A DNA stretch of 64,000 nucleotides from Texas Phoenix palm phytoplasma (GTDB lineage: Bacteria; Bacillota_I; Bacilli_A; Acholeplasmatales; Acholeplasmataceae), in contig NZ_VBRA02000009.1 in NCBI RefSeq assembly GCF_005774685.2, positions 122,782-186,781 of the forward strand. The letters run 5' to 3'. This document shows, piece by piece, positions 58,571 through 64,000 of this stretch. Position 1 is the stretch's first letter, and each line of letters starts with the position of its first letter. The translations under genes and the position numbers were made by a program. Below the pieces are notes generated by a model, which did no database searches, was not told where the DNA came from, and worked only from the letters and a program-made list of their open reading frames with translations.

Positions 58571-58657
58571 TGGTACTGATGGTCGGACTCGAACCGACAT
58601 GAGTTTAATCTCGTTTGATTTTGAGTCAAATGCGTATACCGATTTCGCCACACCAGC
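58571..58657 (-). tRNA. tRNA-Leu (anticodon CAA), CCA encoded
   Basis: An 87-base class II tRNA read on the minus strand. Acceptor GCTGGTG pairs with CATCAGT (one G-U), then A and encoded CCA. The anticodon stem TTTGA/TCAAA holds loop CTCAAAA with anticodon CAA (reads UUG). The T arm is GTCGG-TTCGAGT-CCGAC. An extended -10 element (TGTTATAAT, minus strand, near 58700) lies just upstream. Confidence 0.92.
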
Positions 58658-58754
58658 ATATTTTTTTTATTGAAAAAAGTATAATATTCTTACTTATATT
58701 ATAACATATATATTGTATTAATGATATATTATATTATTTTTTTAAAAATTTTAA

Positions 58755-58795
58755 AAAATAAAAAAATGTGTATTTCTATAAAGAAAATACACAAA
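58755..58795 (-). terminator. terminator of the malic enzyme gene
   Basis: Minus strand: TGTGTATTT... / ...AAATACACA hairpin (58767-58793) followed by a T run, 27 bases past the malic enzyme stop. Confidence 0.78.
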
Positions 58796-58821
58796 TTTAT
58801 TTTTTTAGTGAATTAAAAAAA

Positions 58822-59795
58822 TTATTTTTTACTTATTCCTGATTTAATTGCTGCTTTAGCAACTGCTTCAGCAACTTTATCAGTAATATTATGTTCAAAA
58901 ATAGAAGCAACAATTTTATTTTCATTTAATTCTTCTTCTGGAATAGCTGAACATAAAGCTTTAATAGCAGCCAACTTCATTTCTTCTGTAATTTTAGTTG
59001 CGCGAGCTTTTAAAGCTCCTTTGAAAACGCCGGGAAAAGCTGACAAATTATTAATTTGATTAGGAAAATCAGATCTTCCTGTTGCAACAATTCTAGCATT
59101 TCCTTTTTTAGCTTCTTGAGGCATAATTTCAGGAACTGGATTAGCTAAAGAAAAAACAATAGCATCTTTATTCATAGTAGCAACCATTTTACTATTAACT
59201 AAATTTGGTCTAGATAAACCTATGAAAACATCTTTATTCTTTATAACTTCAGAAATATTTCCTTTTTCATTATTAATGTTAGTTACTAATGACATTTTCT
59301 TTTGCATATCGTTTAACCAATCGCAATCTTTTTGAACAGCACCATTTTTATCTACTAAAACTATATTTTTTACTTTCAATAAAAGCAACATCTTAGCAGT
59401 AGCTATTCCTGCAGCACCAGAACCTAAAATAACTATTTCAATATCTTCAATATTTTTTTTAACTACTTTTAAAGCATTCAAAAGAGCTGCAGATATAGCA
59501 ATTGCTGTTCCATGTTGATCATCATGGAAAACTGGTATATCTAATTTTTCTTTTAATTTTTCTTCAATATAAAAACATTCAGGAGCTTTAAAATCTTCTA
59601 AATTAATAGCACCAAAAGTAGATGAAATTTTAGAAATTATATTAACAACTTCATCTGAATTTTCTGAATCAACACATATAGGAAAAGAATCTATATTAGC
59701 AAATTTTTTAAATAACATTGATTTACCTTCCATAACTGGAATAGAAGCCAATGAACCAATATTACCTAATCCCAAAACAGCTGTTCCATTTGTTA
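58822..59795 (-). pseudogene. NAD-dependent malic enzyme, 3' exon without its 5' part
   Basis: About 324 codons of malic enzyme (malate to pyruvate plus CO2, making NADH), entering at (x)TNGTAVLGLGNIGS just after an intron 3' end. NAD-binding ILGSGAAGIATAKMLL, HDDQHGTAIAISAALLNAL, FSLANPVPEI and the ending with FPNQINNLSAFPGVFKGAL are intact. The first about 65-70 residues, including the catalytic Tyr region, are absent: the sequence before the intron is sodA, not malic enzyme. Splicing the intron would give a TAA at the junction. It could be translated from an internal TTG at 59775, but such a product would lack the active-site Tyr. The ORF is undamaged, so the loss may be recent. Confidence 0.82.
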
Positions 59796-60569
59796 ATCGA
59801 GATAGAATTAGACCGTTTTTCTGTTTTACTAGATATTAATCTAAGCCCCTCACACCACCGAACAAGCAAGTTTCCAAGCATTCGGCGGTTAAAAAAGTTT
59901 TTGCGTTAAAACTTCTTTTTCCTCTTTCGCCTTGTAAAGGTTGTTACCCTTTTCCTTGGTGAGTCAGTCCACTTCTTTCTTCCAAAAGAAGCTTTGTATT
60001 ACTCACGACTACTATGATTCTGCTTTTTCCTTGCTTCCACAGACTATTCTGTGTTTTTTTTCAGAGAATTTTTTTCTCTAAGAGAAGTTTAGGAAGATCG
60101 AAGTTACTCTAATTATCTACGCGACTCCTTTAGGTATGCAGACCTTTTTATAATTTATTCTTCCATCTATATAACATGAAAGAATAAGTTATTTTTTTTA
60201 TATAAAGGTAGGTTCAAAGTTAGGTTAATAACAACCTTATAATTTTTTTATTTTTTTTATAAAAAAAATGATAATTTTGAAAATTTGAGAAAATAATTTT
60301 CAAATAACTTTGGCAAACAGTTACAATTCATTTCTGTTCAATAGTACAATTACTCCGTTTATTGCATTTAGCCTTCTTTCATAAAGGTTATCCATGTGAG
60401 TCATTCTTCTGGCGTGATCTTGTTGGATATGAATTTCTCCTCAACCCGCTTTTATTCTTTGCTGTAACTTTTGATTCTTTCGTTTCAAAAGCCAAGAATC
60501 TGAAGGAACACATTATCATGATGTTCGTGATGCGTGAAATCACTGATAATTAGGCATCATTTCGCGCCC
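59796..60569 (-). mobile_element. ORF-less group II intron-like element, copy A (chimeric flanks)
   Basis: 774 bases on the minus strand, starting GGGCGCGAAATGATGCC and ending TCTATCTCGAT. Domain-V-like hairpin at 59854-59889. The domain VI base is GAG paired with CTC, where copies 1, C and D have GCG with CGC. It is nearly identical to copy B over most of its length. The 5' flank is sodA (...GGTATAGATTTA, Gly-Ile-Asp-Leu) and the 3' flank is malic enzyme, so the flanks do not belong together. No reverse transcriptase frame is present; a 63-codon frame on the opposite strand is chance and is shared with copy B. Confidence 0.78.
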
Positions 60570-60847
60570 TAAATCTATACCTAAAATAGCATGTCCTGAT
60601 AATAAAACAACATCTTGATTGGAAGTTGAAACAATTTTTAAATTATTATCAAAATCTAAAATTAACCAAGTCCAACCACTACCAAAAAGTTTTTGACATT
60701 CTAAAGAAAATTGATTTTTAAAATTTTCTAAATCTCCAAAATAAAGTTTAATAAATTTATGTAATTCACTTTTATCATCATATTTTGTATTTAATTTTAA
60801 AATTGACCAAAAAAAACAATGATTTAAAAATCCACCACCATTATTTA
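60570..60847 (-). pseudogene. sodA: sodA fragment, middle part
   Basis: Encodes NNGGGFLNHCFFWSIL ... FGSGWTWLILD ... SGHAILGIDL, the central and late part of Fe/Mn superoxide dismutase. Metal ligands His (in GGGFLNH) and Asp (in GIDL) are present. The gene is cut by intron A just before the expected WEHAYY, so the fourth ligand (His of WEH) and the last about 40 residues are missing. On the other side intron B separates it from the earlier part, and splicing B gives VINNGGGF in frame. A reading frame extending into both introns is an artefact. Confidence 0.85.
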
Positions 60848-61606
60848 ATCGAGATAGAATTAGACCGTTTTTCTGTTTACTAGATATTAATCTAAGCCCC
60901 CCACACCACCGAACAAGCAAGTTTCCAAGCATTCGGCGGTTAAAAAAGTTTTTGTGTTAAAACTTCTTTTTCCTCTTTCGCCTTGTAAAGGTTGTTGTCC
61001 TTCTCCTTGGTGAGTCAGTCCACTTCTTTCTTCCAAAAGAAGCTTTGAATTACTCACGACTACTATGATTCTGCTTTTTCCTTGCTTCCACAGGCTATTC
61101 TGTGTTTTTTTCAGAAAATGTTGTTCTCTGAAAGAAGTTTAGGAAGATCGAAGTTACTCTAATTATCTACGCGACTCCTTTAGGTATGCAGACCTTTTTT
61201 ATAATTTATTCTTCCATCTATATAACATTAAAGAATAAGTTCATTTATTTGCAGGTAGGGTTCAAAGTTAGTTAACAATAAACCTATAATGTTTTTTAAA
61301 AACATTGATAATTTTGAAAATCCAATAATATAATTTTCAAATAACTTTGATGAACAGTTACAATTCATTTCTGTTCAGTAGTACAATTACCCCGTTTATT
61401 GCATTTAGCCTTCTTTCATAAAGGTTATCCATGTGAGTCATTCTTCTGGCGTGATCTTGTTGGATATGAATTTCTCCTCAACCCGCTTTTATTCTTTGCT
61501 GTAACTTTTGATTCTTTCGTTTCAAAAGCCAAGAATCTGAAGGAACACATTATCATGATGTTCGTGATGCGTGAAATCACTGATAATTAGGCATCATTTC
61601 GCGCCC
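60848..61606 (-). mobile_element. ORF-less group II intron-like element, copy B (inside sodA)
   Basis: 759 bases, minus strand, starting GGGCGCGAAATGATGCC and ending TCTATCTCGAT. Domain-V-like hairpin at 60905-60940. The domain VI base GGG/CTC has one G-U. Both flanks are consecutive sodA sequence: ...ATTCGACAAACTGTTA and TAAATAATGGTGG join as GTT-ATA-AAT-AAT, giving Val-Ile-Asn-Asn-Gly-Gly where relatives have VRNNGG. It is the only copy in this cluster with matching exons. Confidence 0.82.
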
Positions 61607-61741
61607 TAACAGTTTGTCGAATGTCTTCAGGTATTAAAGAAACATTTTTTAATAAAAAAGTTATATCATTTTTTTGTATATCAGGATATTTTGATAAAGC
61701 AAAATTTAAATTATTAATATATGTTTGATGATGTTTAGTAT
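61607..61741 (-). pseudogene. sodA: sodA fragment, early part
   Basis: Encodes YTKHHQTYINNLNFALSKYP followed by the helix ending VSLIPEDIRQTV, the N-terminal helical hairpin of Fe/Mn superoxide dismutase. The first about 25 residues, including the first metal-ligand His just before YTKHH, are missing: intron C precedes this fragment, and upstream of it lies the HD-hydrolase gene. With the other fragment, two of four metal ligands remain, so superoxide dismutase activity is unlikely unless the missing exons lie elsewhere. Confidence 0.85.
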
Positions 61742-62606
61742 ATCGCGATAGAATTAAGACGTTTAGCTATTTTTTTAAAAGTTATTATCTTAAGCCCCGC
61801 ACACCACCACGCAAGCAAGTTTCCAAGCACGTAGCGGTTACAACATTTTTAATATTAATTATTATTCAAATTATTATCAATAATATATTGATAATTTTTC
61901 TAAATAAAATATGTATTATTAAAAATATATTTCTTTTTAATAATTTTTTTATAAATCGATAAAAAATATTTTTTATATTTCTGATAAATCAATATTCAAA
62001 AAATAATCTTTATCTTTTTAAAAAATAATATAAAAATGTGGTTTCCTCTTTCGCCTTGTGAAAGTTATTATCTTTCTCCTTGGTAGGCCATTATACTAAA
62101 ACATTCCAGTTTAGCTTTAAGTTTCCTACGACTACTATGATTTTGCTTTTCCCTTGTCCCCACCAACTTAGGTGTTTTATTTAATTAATAAATTAATAAA
62201 TAAGGGATTTAGAGAGATAGAAGTTACTATAAAAAACTACCGTGTACTTTTAGGAGAGATAACCTATTCCAAAAATATATAGGTGGATTTTTGTCTATTT
62301 TCCTATAAAAAGGATGATAATTTAATTTGTCAGTTTAAACAAATTAATACAAAAACTAAGAAATTTTTAATATTTCAAGGTTATGTCATAACTTCTCTTT
62401 TTTCTCTTAGGATTATTTCAAATCTTATCCATGAGTACTTTCATCTTGCGAAATCATATTGGTTAAATAATTTTACCTCAATTCGCTTTTATCTTCTGCT
62501 GTATTTTATAGTCTTTTCATCCCATAAAACAAAGATATGATGTACAACATTATCACAGTTGTTGCAATTGGTTAAATTGCTAGTATTTTATGCATCTTTC
62601 TCGCCC
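61742..62606 (-). mobile_element. ORF-less group II intron-like element, copy C (chimeric flanks)
   Basis: 865 bases, minus strand, the longest copy; starts GGGCGAGAAAGATGC and ends TCTATCGCGAT. Domain-V-like hairpin at 61803-61838. A long A+T insertion between the hairpin and the conserved GGCGAAAG block accounts for the length. The 5' flank is the HD-hydrolase (...TGTCAGGTTTA) and the 3' flank is sodA (ATACTAAACAT). Joining them gives GTT-TAA, a stop. A spurious plus-strand frame crosses it. Confidence 0.78.
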
Positions 62607-62846
62607 TAAACCTGACAATACATATGATATCGATTAACAATATAATTTTCTATTGAATTAATACTACTTTTTTTAAAAACAACTTTATTATTATATATTT
62701 CTATTCCTCTAATTAATCTATCTAAATCAATAGAATCATTAACTCCAGTAAAAAAAGAATCTCTTTTTAAATAATCTAATCTATCAAAATCTAATTGACT
62801 AGACAAAAGTTTTTCTAATAAAACAAATCTATGTTCCTTATTTATA
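62607..62846 (-). pseudogene. HD-family phosphohydrolase fragment, late part
   Basis: 80 codons: NKEHRFVLLEKLLSSQLD, then FDRLDYLKRDSFFTGVN, DLDRLIRGIEI, KSSINSIENYIVNRYHMYCQV. This matches the middle of HD-domain dNTPase-like proteins (YwfO type: SSQLDADRMDYLLRDSYFTGV, YILSRYxMYWQV). It lacks the HD metal-binding half, which should lie upstream, and the C-terminal part beginning Tyr-Phe/Leu-His. It is flanked by introns D and C. The phase at its start does not fit exon 1 at 63595-63663. Confidence 0.78.
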
Positions 62847-63594
62847 ATCGCGATAGAATTAGAAAGTTTTAATTTAATAAAAAATAAATTAATTATTAAT
62901 ATTTATTTTTTCTAAGCCCCGCACACCACCACGCAAGCAAGTTTCCAAGCACGTAGCGGTTACTCATAAAAAATGAGTTTCCCCTTTCGCCTTGTAAAAG
63001 TTATTAACTTTTTCTTTAGTAAGCACATTACATTTCAATATTCCAATTGAAAATTTGATTAACCTACGACTACTATGGTTCTGCTTTTCCCTTGCCTCTT
63101 TTAAATAAATAATGATAAAAAAATTATTTTTTTAAGTAAGAAGTTTAGGGAGATAGAAGTTACTAAAAACACCACCTTTATACTTTTAGGAGAGATAACC
63201 TAATAATAAATATAAAATATAAAAATAAAAAATAATTAAAAAATAAATTTATTGATTAGGTGGATTCTTGTTATTTATATAAAAATTAAAATGATAATTT
63301 AACTTGTTCCAATTTATAACAAATTAAAGCAACAAGAAATCGGGATTATAATTATTGTATCCCGTTTTTAAGACTGATTTCTCTTATTTCTCTTAGGAGC
63401 ATTTCAGCTCTTATCCTTGAGTATATTTCACCTTGCGAAAATCTTATTGGATAAATAATTTCACCTCAATTCGCTTTTATCTTCTGCTATATTTTATAGT
63501 CTTTTCATTCCATAAAACAAAGATATGATGAACAACATTATCACAGTTGTTACAATTGGTTAAATTGTTAATGTTTTAAGCATCTTTCTCGCCC
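62847..63594 (-). mobile_element. ORF-less group II intron-like element, copy D (flanks from distant parts of one gene)
   Basis: 748 bases, minus strand, starts GGGCGAGAAAGATGC and ends TCTATCGCGAT. Domain-V-like hairpin at 62925-62960. AGCAGAACCATAGTAGTCG is at about 63063-63081 (complement). The 5' flank is the start of the HD-hydrolase (...GAGATCCGATT) and the 3' flank is a much later part of it. Joining them in phase gives Ile-Tyr-Lys-stop, and more than 100 residues of the family are missing between the two. Confidence 0.78.
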
Positions 63595-63663
63595 AATCGG
63601 ATCTCTAAAAACTTCTAATCTTTGAAATTCTTCTGGTTTGTTAAATTTTTGTTTCTTTAACAT
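63595..63663 (-). pseudogene. HD-family phosphohydrolase fragment, start
   Basis: 23 codons from ATG at 63663: MLKKQKFNKPEEFQRLEVFRDP plus Ile. The VFRDPI ending matches the N-terminus of YwfO-type HD phosphohydrolases (FRDPVH...). The HD metal-site segment that should follow is absent; intron D starts directly. A weak AGAG site precedes the ATG, and the pduL terminator lies upstream. Confidence 0.7.
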
Positions 63664-63707
63664 TAAAAACTCTCTTTTTTAAATTTTTTTATTTAAATTG
63701 AAAATAT

Positions 63708-63735
63708 AAAAAAACTGATTTAAAACAGTTTTTTT
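63708..63735 (-). terminator. terminator of pduL
   Basis: AAAAAAACTG-ATTTAAAA-CAGTTTTTTT inverted repeat between the pduL stop and the HD gene start on the minus strand. A/T runs on both sides. Confidence 0.75.
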
Positions 63736-63788
63736 ATAATACAAATAATAATTTTCTTGAAAAAATAAATATAAAAATATTTAAATTC

Positions 63789-64000
63789 TTAAACAATTAG
63801 TTCTACTAAATCGCCATTTTTTAATAAAAAAGCACTAGCATCATCAGTATCTAAATGACATTCTAAAGAAAAATTTTCATCTACACGGCATAAAACATTA
63901 CCTAAAATTCCTGACTTAATTCCTTCTATTTTTATAGAAACTATTTGTTTATCAATAACATTAAATTTTTTAGCATCAATTGGAGATAAATGTATATGTC
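63789..64000 (-). CDS. pduL: phosphate acyltransferase PduL-like, C-terminal end (partial)
   Basis: The last 70 codons of a PduL-type phosphotransacylase, which converts acetyl-CoA and phosphate to acetyl-phosphate; the gene starts beyond the window. It has RHIHLSPIDAKKF (His residues of the zinc site), then VSIKIEGIKSGILGNVLCRV, and the ending FSLECHLDTDDASAFLLKNGDLVELIV, as in the second PduL domain. In phytoplasmas it is thought to replace Pta in making ATP via acetate kinase. Its downstream neighbours, malic enzyme and Nox, fit that pathway, but malic enzyme here is broken. Confidence 0.85.
   Translation of the reverse strand, partial: HIHLSPIDAKKFNVIDKQIVSIKIEGIKSGILGNVLCRVDENFSLECHLDTDDASAFLLKNGDLVELIV

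Noticed and set aside
60362..60553. 63-codon plus-strand frame, repeated identically at 61399-61590
   Set aside because: It lies antisense to the 5' part of intron copies A and B; identity follows from the introns being near-identical. It resembles no protein and has no ribosome site.
60540..60932. 130-residue minus-strand protein as an intact small gene
   Set aside because: Only the middle is sodA; both ends are intron sequence (start in the domain V hairpin of B, end in the 5' end of A).
62283..62540. 85-codon plus-strand frame
   Set aside because: Antisense within intron copy C, not present in copy D or the 28-kb copy.
59796..63594. Insertion sequences or transposons
   Set aside because: No transposase frame, no terminal inverted repeats and no target duplications; the structured 3' end and frame-restoring removal favour introns.
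1..64000. Mycoplasma-type code with TGA as tryptophan
   Set aside because: TGA ends pyrH, a YitT gene and the split gene at sensible places, tryptophans are TGG, and prfB is present.
1..64000. CRISPR arrays or a prophage
   Set aside because: No regularly spaced direct repeats and no phage structural genes were seen; the lone tyrosine recombinase looks like housekeeping Xer.

Overview
The window looks like part of the chromosome of a wall-less, insect- and plant-borne Mollicute of the 'Candidatus Phytoplasma' type (inference). The DNA is extremely A+T rich. Gene content is reduced: pot polyamine importer, one PolC replicase, PolA cut down to its exonuclease domain, SecA/Ffh/FtsY export and a PduL-type phosphotransacetylase. 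Unlike mycoplasmas it uses the standard code: TGA terminates several genes (pyrH, the first YitT gene, the split gene at 27.6 kb) and prfB (RF2) is present. I cannot name the species.

Layout. 1-11.85 kb, plus strand: the 3' end of pfkA, a MATE exporter, pgi, a YitT membrane protein, an rRNA/tRNA methyltransferase, an Spx-like regulator, a tyrosine recombinase, dut, then a translation/lipid cluster rpsB-tsf-pyrH-frr-cdsA. 11.9-14.35 kb: rpmB (minus), a FakA/DhaL-type kinase and tRNA-Leu(GAG). 14.45-26.75 kb, minus: potABCD, rsgA-lepA, pheST, plsY and an unidentified membrane protein. 26.75-30.33 kb is an accessory island: 880 bases of gene-poor DNA, then two unrecognised membrane-anchored or secreted proteins, the first split by an ORF-less intron. 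30.37-58.4 kb, minus: polA exonuclease, ffh, ftsY, topA, rbgA, an unknown membrane protein, tilS, aspS, hisS, rel, mnmA, nadE, a second YitT, prfB, secA, nox and polC, followed by tRNA-Leu(CAA).

58.8-63.7 kb is the most unusual part. Remnants of a malic enzyme, an Fe/Mn superoxide dismutase and an HD-family phosphohydrolase are separated by four related 748-865-base elements on the minus strand. A fifth copy lies at 28123-28917 on the plus strand. I interpret them as group II introns without a reverse transcriptase. They begin GGGCG and end CGAT (AY), share an internal AUAGUAGUC block, and end in a domain-V-like hairpin plus a domain VI stem with a bulged A eight bases from the 3' end, with compensatory changes between copies. 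Removing the 28-kb copy or the copy inside sodA restores an open frame exactly. The other three copies join exons of different genes, or distant parts of one gene, and their splice products hit stops at once. This pattern suggests deletions by recombination between intron copies. An assembly collapse over near-identical repeats, or exons located elsewhere, must be excluded.

Pathway view: pgi and pfkA serve glycolysis. Malic enzyme, PduL and Nox would form a malate-to-acetyl-phosphate route with NADH reoxidation, but here malic enzyme and SodA look broken. NadE has lost the ATP-binding motif of its synthetase domain, so NAD supply may differ from the usual glutamine-dependent route.
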